Program-made: the position numbers and the translations under genes
Shown here: positions 35,944-48,117 of the stretch, in pieces
Position numbering within the stretch: the stretch's first letter is position 1
How the letters are laid out: each line of letters begins with the position of its first letter
The notes under the pieces: generated by a model
What the model was told of the DNA's origin: nothing
Database searches by the model: none
The model's input: the letters and a program-made list of their open reading frames with translations, nothing else
Source of the DNA: Taenia hydatigena
Taxonomy: Eukaryota > Platyhelminthes > Cestoda > Cyclophyllidea > Taeniidae
NCBI GenBank assembly: GCA_036345935.2
Contig: JADWOT020000006.1
Span: 12,436,519-12,500,518, forward strand
Direction of reading: 5' to 3'
Length of the DNA stretch: 64,000 nucleotides

Positions 35944-38183
35944 CTAAAATAGCCAAGTAAAAGGAAAGGCAGATGTAACGCATCTGTGTTAGCAGTGATA
36001 AAAATAAAAAGATTCTCGTGTGACGTTTTGACATTTGAGCAATTAAGCTGACAGTCTGTTGTTGCTGTTGCTTCAGCAAATTTACACCTAATTTCACGCA
36101 TGACCCTCACTCGATGGTGTCTTCATTAGGAATCTATGGACTAGCACGGCAAAATAAGAAGGCTTGCACTATGGGTGCTGTCCAAATCCGCGCAGTCTTG
36201 CAAGGCAGAAGGGTTATTGAAGCATCTTCTTTAAGCTACTGGATGTTGTTACCCAAATTACCGAATCCGCCATGGAGTGCTGCTAAGTTCTTTGCCTTTT
36301 GGGGAATGATCATGAGAACAGCGTTTTTAGGGTAATGTTTTGCGCCAAAACGCTTCAAACATTGCCACAACCGCGGACCTGACTGCTTCATTCGTCATTA
36401 GGACAATGCTCTTATTAGGTTTTCATATATGCCCATACTTTCTCATCTATATAAAAAAGAAGAGCAGGGCACTCGTTTCGGCTTCGGTCGGTGTAGAAGA
36501 GTGATCGGGGATGCGCGGAGGGGAACACGTTGCAGTGTAAACGAAATGCGCAAAAGAGTCATTATTATTTCAATTGCACACTCATCAAAGTTGACAATTC
36601 TGCCCCTACTGGTTAGCAATACTTCATCGCATCAAGCCACACTGTTTGTTGGCCGAATTTAATCGCCTATCTGCCCGTTTGACAATTTATTTTGATGAGG
36701 AAAATATTTGTTTGTCTCACTAAATTGGTGGTGAGATGCCACTTTAAAGACCCTTCTTGGATGACTTCTAAATTCATTGTTTTAAAACATATTTGTTTGC
36801 TTGCACCTTTTGGTGCAGAGGCAGTCGGTAAAAATGAAACTCGCCATGGAACAGTCGTCAAATCCCTAACTACATACACGTAGATCTGTCTGGAATGTCT
36901 CAGTTGAGACGGCACTAACAAAAAGTATTTTGGGTAAATTAGCCTGGCTATTCAATGGAGATTCGAGCACAGTTCATTGCAACAAACTTTGCATCATTAA
37001 TGGAATATGCTTGCACAAACACCATTTTGCAGCCACACTCTGTCAGCGTCATTCACTTTATTTACATCAAAGCCTATTGTCTAGCACCAGCTGAAAACAA
37101 AAAGATTAATAAACAGAGCACAGACTTTAAGATAAACCATTTTAATGGAGGGTTGATATATTTGAAGAAAATGCACCTGTTCATGAATCGGAATGCAATC
37201 GTTCAAGCGTCTAGAAACGGGAGATAATCCACCCTCATAAACAGTCGTGTAAAAGACTTTTCTCTATTAGTTGATAATGCATGGCTCGCTCGTTGCCAGA
37301 TTTTCATCAGTAATTTTATTCCATTTCACTTTGTAAGAAATATTGCGGCATTCACAAATAAACTTTAGCCAATTTTGCTTTGGGTCCTGGCCGGCAATTC
37401 TCACCGTAGTTTGTTTTGCGTTGCGTAGTTGAAGTCACCTTGAGGAATATGCTTTAAGCGACTGAAAATATAGTCATTTTTTGTGAGAACAGCTTACCGA
37501 ATATGAGTGACTTCAAGGTGCGTATAACCTGCCACTTTGCGGTAGGACTTACTTCCTCAACTGGCTGCTCTATCACTTTACTAACTGTCATATTTTGAAC
37601 ACGTGCAATGCGCGGCGGCGCCATATCCTTTAACCCAGGTACAAATTTATTTAAACGGAACCTTATTTGAAGTATTTTTTTGTTAAACACTTTATGTTCA
37701 ACAGCCTGCAAAATAATTCAGTCCGCCTCAAGATAGAGTTCTCTGATGCAGATGCCACTCTGTCAGAATCTTGCTCATTCCTGTTTCTTTTGTCTTTGAA
37801 GAGAAGAAAACTTATTGCTGGCCCATCAATGGGTGCTACTGCACGAATGACTTTGCCTCAAGCTGTGGATAAAACATGTGACTGTTGCTGGACAACTACC
37901 GGAAAAAGGCGTACGTTATATTTGCGGCGTCACCGCCTCTCTAAGCCATTGTTGTTCTCGACCGTCACGGCTGACAGCGATCAAATCGCGCATTTCCCAG
38001 TGGCCAAGCCTAATGCCTGCACAGCCAAAAAAGCAAGGTCACGAATTTGCTTTCGCAATAGATGCTCAGCATCTTCGCTTTCTTCCCAAAGCTTTAGTCT
38101 TGCCATCATATGCGTGAAGAAGCCCCAACTTTATTGCTTCAAGTTACCAAAATATTTGCATTAACACTGCCTCAACTTTTTAG
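35944..38183. other. Possible upstream FN3 remnants, otherwise no gene
   Basis: On the minus strand 37440-37275 encodes a peptide with ISYKVKWNKI and a Cys 14 residues after the Trp, like the FN3 exon at 35611. It ends in stops. A minus-strand frame at 37640-37500 (PPRIARVQNMTVSK) ends at a GGTAAG donor and may be another piece. The plus-strand frame at 37667-38164 (165 codons) has no recognised domain. Confidence 0.3.
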
Positions 38184-40071
38184 GCTAATTCTAGCATACG
38201 CACAGAGAATCCTGTGACAACTCTGCTAATCGAAGCCGCAGAGAGGCAATGTGGAAAGGATGAACCTCATCCTTGAAAAAGGAGCCTATGTCAGCTAACT
38301 TGACCACCACGGCAGCATTCCTCTTCACTGGGCAGCAAGCTTAGGCGACTTGGCTGCTGTCACTGTGCTCTGCAAATCAGGCGGCGCCACCGCTGTAACA
38401 AACATTAGTCAGCAAACACCGCTAATGGATGCCCGCAGGCATGGCCACTATGATGTTGTGTTATACCTGCTTTCTCAAGATGCTGCTGGAGAACTTCTGC
38501 CAAGTGATGTAAATGAACCTACACTTGATGCTGCTCGTGCTGCGGCACGTGAGGCTTTTTACTTTGCGGTCACTGTCACTACGCAAACTAAGCGAATATT
38601 GCATTTGTTCGTTTAAGCATAGATGGTCCCTTTTCTAACACATCATGTAGAATTATCTGCCAACGCCTACACTTTCCCACACTGGTTGACTGCAGCACTT
38701 GTAGATTCGGCACCACCGCCATGCATATATTCTGAAGTCATCACAACCATAGCTGCTAAACATCACGAGATTATTGAAGCAAAATATTATTATTAAATCT
38801 GAAATAAACTCAACTAACACAGGAATTATAGAGACTGGACGATACTGGAGTCGAGCAAGAGGAAGACGATGGACAACAACCTCTCTTCTAAGCCATATTG
38901 CACAATAATATTGCTGCCATAGAACGCCTATTGGAATGCGGTGTAAGCCAGATTTCGTAGCCTTTAAAACTCTACACTATTGATCGTATTCTGCCTATAA
39001 GCCGCGTTTTTTTTGCTCTCCGTCAAATCACAAAGGTCAACCTTCAGGCAACCTTTAACGATCTAAGCACATAGGAGCCTATACTGGAGACCAAACTAAA
39101 AAAGCTTGCTCTGTGTGTTTAAACATTAAATTGACTTGGCAAAACCATAATATCGTAGCACTGCAAAATTATTAGGCCATGAAAAACTCATTTTTCACCT
39201 TCAGACAGATGCTAGCGGAAGTGATGGGAGTTCAAGGTGTCCTCCTCTTTGTGTAGCAGTGCATAAATGTCATCTAGAAGCAATGAATGCCCTCCTTGAA
39301 TACGACACGTCGGTCTTTTGCACCGACAAAAATATAAACACTGCGCGCCATTGTGTAGCTACTACAAATCGCTTACCATTCGTGGAAATACTTCTAAATC
39401 ATGGGAGTACATGATGAAACTCCTTTAGGCCGAGTTGTTCACCACAGGCGCACAAAGGTTGTTCGTCGCCTCATTTTCCATGGTGTCAGAGAGGGCTACA
39501 GACTGGATAAAAGAAACCAATCTACGCTTACACTTGCTAGTGCCGAAATGCGTGTTCTACATTCTCCTCTAGTAGTTATAAGAGATATTCTTTTCTTCTT
39601 ACTCATAATTTAGTTGCCTATGAAAGCAATTATACGCACAGAACAACCTCGAAAAGTAAGTAAAATATTAGGATGTAAAAGTGATAAAACAACCATCTGA
39701 TGATGCACCATGCCTATAATTACATTTCCTACAGCTAGGGTGGCTACGAAACTGTAAAATTTATTTTGGAGAAAAATTGCCTCTCGGCTTTGCAAAGCAG
39801 ATATCTGCTAGTCACACTCGGGCAAGCTACATTGAACTGTCACATTCTGCTGATACGACTGTTACTCCTACATGGAGCTGACATCAACCGATGCGGCATC
39901 CGCATGAAATCACCTATTATTGCAATGATTTGTGGATGTCGAGGGCCTGTCCTTCAATACTTTCTCTCGAATGGAGCCCATATCGAGCAGCGAGATAGAA
40001 AAGCCTCACGTAACTTATGCTGGCCGCCAAATTCGAGGACGCGAACATGATCGATTGCCTTCTAACTACCG
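38184..40071 (+). pseudogene. Ankyrin-repeat gene remnant
   Basis: Three exon-like segments carry ankyrin repeats. Segment 1, from an acceptor at 38182-38183, contains TLLIEAAE, then NVERMNLILEKGAYV, SIPLHWAASLGDLAAV and TPLMDARRHGHYDVVLYLLS. Segment 2 (39205 on, after TTCAG) contains PPLCVAVHKCHLEAMNALLE, PFVEILLNHGS and ETPLGRVVHHRRTKVVRRLI. Segment 3 (39739-40071) contains YETVKFILEKN, IRLLLLHGADINRCG and QYFLSNGAHIEQRD, then MLAAKFEDANMIDCLL before a GGTAAG donor. The frame is broken: a 2-base deletion near 38242, a TAA at 38296-38298, a shift with two TGA codons at 39412-39417, and a shift near 40010. The spacing of TPLH-like and LLL-type helices is typical of ankyrin repeats, which bind proteins. 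The parent gene is not identifiable. Confidence 0.7.
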
Positions 40072-43000
40072 GTAAGCGGTTGATTTTTGCCGAATAAAGC
40101 TGTTTAAAACGTGCTCATTTATTGTAAATAAATCATTCCTCAAAATCTAACCTAATCTATTGCATCTTTAGAGGCAATGAATCATAAATGCCGTGCTTAT
40201 AGTCGCCTGTTTGTGCTCATAATCTTGCTTGACTCTCTCTCTCCAACCATTTAAACATCTTTGCCCTTGCCTCACTGGCGTCGTATTAATCTACTTTTCC
40301 GGTGCTTTGCGTTCAAGAGCCGACGTGACTGCAAAGTATAAGAATGGAACAGCTTTGTCATTCGTCAGTGATCTTGGCCAGAGTGAAACATAAAAATCAA
40401 TTTTTGGAGCTGTAGGTCGTAGTGATGATCCGTAATTTATGTTCTACCTGTTGAATATGCTATTGAATGGCAATTGTATAACATCAGTAGAGTAGGGCTT
40501 TTGAGAAGCACTTTGCTTCTGTTGCCGGACCACTTATAATGTTCAGGTTTATGCAAATTTCTCAACGTTTAAATCCTCCATTGAAAAAAAATATGTACGG
40601 GTTAGTCGTCGATAAATAGGGTTATCTCAACAATCACATTTGCAATTGATCTAAGGCTTACTTCATTTACACAAGTGTTCACACACTTATGGATAAAGTT
40701 AAGTTACCCTCCTCACTTTATTAAATCATGCACATCTAAGGCAAATCTAAGGGGCTAGGGAGGTATGTTCAATAAAATTTGGTGTCAATGTTTGGGAACA
40801 AATTGGAGGTTTACGGTAGCTACAATGCAACGGTAAGAGTCCAAGAACATCGGCACTAGAAAGGTGATTGCAGGAAGTATCATTGAAGGTCAGCAGAGGC
40901 GCGCAATTCAGCGCTTAACTTGTAAAAATGCAGCGCTTTTACTAAATTTACAGCTTTTCTTCTTAAGGAAAGGGTGTTTGTAAGTTTTTTGCCATTAAAG
41001 CCGAATGAACAATAAAAGCCAAGCCGTTATTAAACAGGAAAACTTAGACTTTAAGAAAATGGATTTTGGGTGAACGCTTAGAACAAAGATGTTCCTTTTA
41101 AGTTAGGAAGCAATCTTTTAAATTCCATACCGAGTTTTAGTCTTTGGTCTATACAGAAGGTTTGATTTAATTTTATATCTCCTTTGTAGCTATGAAGGAC
41201 GCAACAGTGCCATAATTGTTGGACAGGGGAGGATACTAGCCTAAAAATATCCATCGTTTCATCTTGCTCCTACCAATATTGTTAACCAGAGCACATAACC
41301 AGCCATCTGTAGACATTTGAGTTTCCCAGAAGTCATCCTCATTCATCTCCCCTTAAACTCCGATAGGATGGCTAAGGAAGGTGGCGATGGGCCATCAAGT
41401 CAAATGCTTGGTTCGAAGTCCCTAGCGATTGCAATCATCGACTCTTCCACATTATGCTGCAATTTAAGGTTGAAAGTTTGTGGTAGTGTGGGTGTCAAAG
41501 AGGATAAACGCAGTTCTAGTAATCCCATTAACTATTCTGCAAACGGCTCAACAGAAGGGCAACTATCCAACTGCTCTATTTTTACAGAACCCTAAAATTG
41601 TTTTCATTTGTTGAACTAGTGCTTCTTGCTGATTAGCAAAACTTGATCAATGCCATTCACACCATTCTCCCACATAAAGGCATACAAATGCCATGAAACT
41701 AAAGCTCCGCCTTTATAGAATCAGGGATAGCAAAGCTTCCGCCTCAACATTCAACGTCTTGCATAGATATAATAGTCCTCCACTACCCCAGAAAGAATCA
41801 AGGCTGAACCGCGTCTGAATAAGATCTGGTTAAAGGTAGCATACAAGGCTGCCAATATATTTTGCAGGATGGATGCGTCAAAACCAGCTAGATAATTATG
41901 CGCCGTTGTTTGATGTGATACACAAACACCAAAATAAAATGAATAAGTTGCAAGGACTGCGCTCAGTTGAAATAATTGTCGAATAGCTTGCGTTTCATTG
42001 TTGCAAGCAGTTCTATTAGCGATCCCTACTAATCCGGACAAATAGCAAGTAAATTGCCGATTCATCTTGAAATCGAAGTTCCAATGCACACACGACAAAG
42101 GCCATCAGAACAATTAAATTATAGACTTTCTTGCAAAAAGAGAAGAATTTCAAGTATTTTGTTAAAAATGGAAACTGTCTCAAGAACCAACAAAGCCGAA
42201 TTTCAAGTTATATAAGGGTGAAATGTGTTAGGACTTTCCATTTGCATATTCATGCACAAGCATTCAGCGTTTCATAGTAAACGTTGTATCACTACATCAC
42301 GCTCAAGTCTGTAGCTGAATACCGATGTGATCCCTCAATCAATGGCAATGACATGAGATCTTCGTGACTTTTACAAACAATCCCATTGCTTGTGTGCTCT
42401 CACATGATGGAAAAGAGGTCAAGCTGAGTCCCGCACAAGTTGTGAGCACTTTATGCTAGCATCTGCGCTTGCCAATTTCTATGCTAGGGCTCGTGACACG
42501 CTGACACGTCAGCGAAATGCAATTCCAAGTTGTGAATGCTTAACCACGAGGTTTGAAAACATTGGGAGTCGTAACCATAGCAGAGACGTTTAAAACAGCC
42601 CTTCGGTGATGAAGTTGGCTACATATGTTTTATTCGTGTTCAAATGAATAGCAGTGTGGCACTAACTCTACCACGATTGTTGAAGCGATGCGAGAAACGC
42701 GCACTCAAGGCTGTGCTGTGATATGCTGTTGACAAAGGAAGAAATAAATATAATTCTAGCAGATTTCATTGGCAATTCCACTAGTAAAAGACAGCACTAT
42801 TCTTAATTCTACAAGAGATTTGCTAGAAAAATGTATGCCGCTAAGCCGGTGAGATTTGTGTGTGGATTGATTAGCTGACAATCAAGTGTGAAGGGTTTAA
42901 GTCTCAACGACATCTCAGCAATTATAGTTCAAAGTATCGACATGCACGGTAGAGCCTGTATTTACGCTTTAGTTAATCCCTTCTCTAAACCAAATGCAGT

Positions 43001-44044
43001 AATTCCCAAATGTAGCAAGGAAGCAAGGCGTGCTCTTCCAATGGTGTGGTGAAGACAAGCATGTCTGTAGGCTCTCGGTTTATTGAGCACTTAGTAGTTC
43101 TAGGGCAGTTATTCTTCAATGCTGCTGAGTAAATCTTAAAAACTTAAACTGAACTGAATCGAAATAAACGAAATTCGCTACACAACACTTGCTCCATGGT
43201 TTTAAAAGTGAAATGTTAACAATGCTTTATAGAAAAACCAAACAAAATGGTCATCCTATGGCTGCTTCACAACAAATCAGTGGTAACTTAATGCACATCT
43301 CGCTGTACGCCTTTGGATGATAGGAAAGCTTTAACCAGTTTGTCAAGCATCATGGAGGACAGTAAAAGAGGAGTAAACTCAAACATAGGCGAATAGCATT
43401 CACGAAAATTTTGAAGCAGTTTCTTTTCTCTAGTCAAATTGATTAGCAGACAGAGAGTCACACGACCGTCTTACTTGATTGATGGGACGAAGGAGCGCAT
43501 ACGAAAGTGGGCTGCGTGCGTAGGAGCAGAGTAGCCAATGAGACGTGGCGAGACACAGATTGCTTCACAGTCCTTCGCATTTGCGTGACCTTAACTCCAT
43601 ATTGATCATTAACACAAACAACGCCACCCGCTATTTAAAAGGCTGAGAAGGCTCATTAATTTAGTGACTTTCCTCCCGCTTAGCATCGATGCAGTCCATG
43701 AGACTGTTGCGAAGAGTCCAAACATATCGATTTAGCCCTGTCGTGAAGAATTAGTTTGAGAAGCTCTCTGCAGCATATTTTCATGAATCTAGTGCTGGAC
43801 TGAAGCACACTGTCCACGCACACTAAGCGCAGTTAATTAAAGTGATTTTAGACGACTTTTATGCGTCAAACGTCGTCATCGGCAATGGTACTCATTGTCA
43901 CCCGGCACAGTTGTCAAAGTGGTGATCAGAAAATCCATGAAAAACGTTAAGAAGCAAGTGTGTCCAAAATATGTCACGGTAGGTGCAAGGCGTGGGCCGA
44001 AGGCATTACACTGCCATCCTCCCTAAAAATGCGGTTGTCTGGGC
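40072..44044. other. No gene recognised
   Basis: Open frames at 41317-41595 (plus, Ser-rich) and 41751-42098 (minus, 115 codons) look mildly protein-like, but I find no domain and no convincing splice partners, so they are not called. Confidence 0.4.
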
Positions 44045-46200
44045 ATCAAAGTTCTTTAACTTCACATTCCCTTTAAATGCATTCTTAAAATTTGCAAAGC
44101 TGGGAGCAGTGGTATGCCTGCACTCGGTTGGAGGAGGTGACAGTGATGCTTGGCGCATCATCATCAGCTCCTATGCCACAGTTTGCCAACCATGAGGCAA
44201 ATACTATGCAATCCTGCTCTCTTTCGACCGGAATAGCAGCCCACTTGTAAGCATTTGTCGTTGCAAGCAATTATTAGCCATCTGTGGATCTATGTCTACT
44301 AGACATAGAAGACCGTGAAGCCACAGCTCGGTGAAGACAAATCCCAAATTCCATTCGTGCAACAAACAGGTGGTTTTGAAGTAAAGGGAGTGAGAGTTAC
44401 GGTTCTATACAACGCAGTTGGTAATGGGAGAACTCGAACCACTAAAAGCGTGGACATGAAGTGTACGAGTTTCAAACTGTTATTTGGTTGTTTCAGGCGA
44501 ATGCACCCGACACTCAAAGGAGGATGAGGTATGGAGGGTTGTGGCGAGTGAGACCTAACGCCCTGGAAGCGGCAGGGTGACTATAGGCACGATGAGGGTG
44601 ATTTGTTCCACACGGATCATTTTGAGACAGCCGCTAAGACACGAGTAAACAGCACGGGTACTAATTTGGCACGATAGCATTTTCCCTCAGAGCAGTACTT
44701 ATGTGTGCTGAAATAGCCAGCCGCCGCCTCCACGGCGTGCAACTCCTAGTTTTGGGAGGCATTTCAGCGTCATCACCAGGCTGCCACATGTGTTTACTGG
44801 AGGTGTCAATGCTGGCAAGGAAGAATGGGACTGTAGATCGTGTCGCTCTTTAGGTTGAGGTGTTGAGGCCTGTGTTTCTCTCCCCAACAACATCGCCCGT
44901 GTTGCTGTTCTGTGGATCAAAGGGAAGGAGCATAGTTTCGGTAGCCTCATTTCTTCTTAAAGTCAGGGCATCATGTTAAGAGCGGTTTCATATGATTTCG
45001 TCATCCTTAACGAATTCAAAGCGGTTATACATGCATGTACGCATGTATTCGCTTAAGATTTGATCTGAGAATGCTCTCTTAAACGCAGAATTGCCAGTAA
45101 TAGCCTTTTCTTCTAGCGAAATGTGTTTCTCCATTGCCGAAGCATTTCATAGCTTTGGCATCTTGGCCTCGCATGACCGTGCTCAAACATGAGTGCTCTC
45201 TTAATTGTGAAGGCATAGTGATGTTCGTTGAAAGGGTTGTTGCTATCGCCATCAAACCTCGTCAAAATGAGTTGATCGTGAGTTCATTTGCTTAAACCAC
45301 TCAAAAAAGAGCATAGATGGCGTTGTTTTGAAGAATTGCGTGAGATCACAGTCTTGCAAAAAATCTGTGGCAATTCATCTAAAGGATTAGAAGGTCTTTT
45401 TGTTATAATACCATTGATGCGTGTGCGTGTGCGACAGCACGATGAAGATGCGCTTGAGTTCACGGCAACCATACCTTTCGAATTCACATGATCCGTGCAG
45501 TGCCTTCATTATTATGATCTGTAGGCGAGGCAATGTGTGCATGTTGGATGGAGCACAGTGGTGTGGCCTTATGAATGAGGATAGAGTTTACTGCAAGGCA
45601 TGTGCTAGCATGGCTTCACACACATCCGTGTTCTGTTCTTCAGTACCCTGAGCATTCTAGCACGGGCTGCACATTCAGATCAGTCGCCTTCATCACTCTG
45701 GCGCAAACTTCCCTCGCCTATGTTGGAAGAACAAAGAAGTCGATCATCTACCTTGATGCTCAGCAGTCATTGTGTGACGATGTGAAAAACAGGTTGTGAT
45801 TAAATGCGTAGATCTTTGTATAAGTGACAAAATGGGAGGAGGAAGTCAGATCGAGTGCTCTCGGATATGGTGGCCTACTAAGTGACCACAAGAAATACCA
45901 TAAATCCAAGTAACACCAGCAAAGCGTATTACAGGTGGAAGAGGCAATAAGAATTCTGCGATGGGTGGATCGGTAGCAAAATTCAGATCGCAGGTAAGAA
46001 AATTTTGAGCACCATTCTGCAGCGTTTTTGAATGATAAAAAGTAGTTTAGCAGTAGTAGGCGGTAGTGGTGCCAGTGTCGAGAATGCACCAAAAGAGCTG
46101 TTGGATGCAATGGAGAAGAGACAGGGACAAATATGTATGTGCATGCATGTAAGTATTAAAAAATTGCTTCATCAGTGATGAGATTTTATAGATGGAATAG
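44045..46200. repeat. 2-kb dispersed repeat, copy 3, truncated by the gap
   Basis: Colinear with 8095-10170, sharing long identical words ('AAATCCCAAATTCCATTCG', 'ACACATC/GCGTGTTCTGTTCTTCAGT', 'GTGGCCTACTAAGTGACCAC'). It contains a few short insertions relative to copy 1. It ends exactly at the run of N, at a position equal to about 10170 in copy 1, so the gap falls in or at the edge of the repeat. Confidence 0.75.
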
Positions 46201-46300
46201 NNNNNNNNNNNNNNNNNNNNNNNNNNNNNNNNNNNNNNNNNNNNNNNNNNNNNNNNNNNNNNNNNNNNNNNNNNNNNNNNNNNNNNNNNNNNNNNNNNNN
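46201..46300. other. Assembly gap (100 N)
   Basis: Exactly 100 ambiguous bases, the usual placeholder for a gap of unknown size. Open frames running through it have no meaning. The true distance between the left part of the window and the protocadherin gene is therefore unknown. Confidence 0.98.
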
Positions 46301-47021
46301 GCAAGATTGTGTGAATTATTTCATGCCGCTCATTCCATGGTTAAGGTTATTTACCCACGAGCTTACTTTTTGAAGCAAAATAAACTCTCTAACACTTGAG
46401 TAATACCAAAGCATACTTTCAGCGAATACGCGAAGGTTAATGCACATTCCGCTACTACGCCGACAGTTATTTATTTCATTTGCAAAAGCGCGATCACAAG
46501 GTTAATGTTAAGCATTTGTTAAGAAATCAGCACTGCCTGTGTCCACTTCAAGCTGGATAAAAGCACAAATTTCGCTAAGATAAATGACTCCTTTGTAATG
46601 TCACAACTGTAAAGAGGGATCTGGTATAGTATAAATGAAATTCCAAGGGAAACTCAACATTACACAAGGTTTTGAAAAGTTGAGCCAAATTCTACTATGA
46701 TTAAAAAGTTATTGCCTATATCGATTAAATCGCGAAGAAGAGAAAGCCTCAAAAGTTAAACTGAAATAATGAGGTCATGCACTGGAGAATAAGTAATGGA
46801 ACGCAAAGCATAAATACGGAGAAATCATAGCTGAAGTGCTTACCGGAAAACTGGTGTTTTTGGTGAAATCCCAGGCGAGTATGCTAGCCTTGGAAACATA
46901 AACCAACTTTTTTAAGGTCGGACAATAAAATGCGTGTGATATAATAATGTTTGGAGTAATTTTAAGGTATGATTCTTGTTCCCATGCAAGAGATTCCAGA
47001 CATTTCATTATCGACTTGCAG
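46301..47021. other. Sequence upstream of the protocadherin exon, probably intron
   Basis: No plus-strand exon is supported. A minus-strand frame near 46855-46935 (LVYVSKASILAWDF, then a GTAAGC donor) resembles a short exon but has no clear acceptor. Confidence 0.35.
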
Positions 47022-48117
47022 ATCGGGTCCGTGCATGCCAATGATAAAGATGCGGGCACAAAGAACTCCCGCGTTCAATACAGCATAATCGAATCCGATC
47101 ATCCTCAGTCTTCGCTCTCCGGAAGCGATAACACCGATGAATACCGTCCTGGAAGTCTGTTCGCAATTACTTCAAACGGAGAAATTTATACACGCAATTT
47201 ACCCATAGATCGAGAGAAAACACCTATTTTGAGCTTTACTGTGGCTGCCGCTGACTACGGACATCCTTCACTCTCGGCATTTGCAAATGTAGTGGTCCGT
47301 GTTCAAGATGTCAACGACCACGCACCAGTGTGGATTTTTCCACAATCTTCCAGCAGTATCATTGTACGAGTCAATATGTCTAGCCACGCGACTGTCGGGA
47401 AGGAAATAGCTCACCTTAAAGCAATTGATCTAGATAGTGGAGTAAACGGAGAAATAGAATACTCGATTATCAAGGGCAACGAGAAGGAATACTTTGCATT
47501 AGATAAAGCATCTGGTACACTCTACCTTGCAAAACCACTCGTCAATGGACCAAAACATATAATAATTGAGTCCAATCAGTCAAAATTGCATTCTCTGGCT
47601 TCAATCGAGGAAATCACACCTCAATCCTTTGTTTTAGCACTTAAGGCCTCAGACAAAGGCAAAAAACCACGAAGTAATACGACCATACTTAAAATTGATA
47701 TCATCCAAAATGAGAATGCTGAAGGATTCTTTTCCCATTTCAATCAATTCAAAGGACTTGGCAAGCACACGGGCAGTTTACCCTCTAGACACGGAGTTGG
47801 TGTCATCGGAGATCGCGATCTGTTGATAATTACAGCGATGATAGTGGTGGCTTTAATTATTTCGTTTGTACTTATTGCAGCAATCGTATTTTTACGTTGC
47901 CGGCTACCCATCAGGCGTCGACGAGGTATCTCAGTCTATAGAAACAATAGTGAAGGAGGATTAATTAAGCGATTTGAATTTCTGAATTGTTTGAATGGGG
48001 CGGAGATATCCACCGAGAACAAAAGCCGACAAGCATCCACCTTCGTACTAACTGACACTGAAAGGAATCCAAACTTTGAGGAACACATACCGAGTCAGCA
48101 TTACGGCTCTAATAATG
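47022..48117 (+). CDS. Protocadherin-like protein, exon with last cadherin repeats and membrane span
   Basis: The exon starts after TCGACTTGCAG (phase 0) and ends in phase 1 before GTACGC. The first part is most of a cadherin repeat: VHANDKDAGTKNSRVQYSI, then IDREKTPILSFTVAAADYG and the linker VQDVNDHAP, which carry Ca2+-binding residues. A second, degenerate repeat follows (AIDLDSGVNGEIEYSI, YFALDKASGTLYLAKPL, FVLALKASDKGKKP), without a clean DRE motif. A membrane span (LLIITAMIVVALIISFVLIA, about 47817-47890) and a basic stop-transfer RRRR come next, then the cytosolic tail. Protocadherins are single-pass adhesion proteins. The 5' exons with the other repeats lie upstream, at or beyond the gap. 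The tail continues in the exon at 51716. Confidence 0.88.

Noticed and set aside
37667..38164. 165-codon plus-strand frame before the ankyrin remnant
   Set aside because: No recognised domain, composition unlike a folded protein, and a competing frame over the same bases.
41751..42098. 115-codon minus-strand frame
   Set aside because: Peptide looks mildly membrane-like, but there is no domain, no splice partner and no neighbour to support it.
46047..46399. Frames crossing the run of N
   Set aside because: The unknown bases carry no information, so these frames are artefacts.
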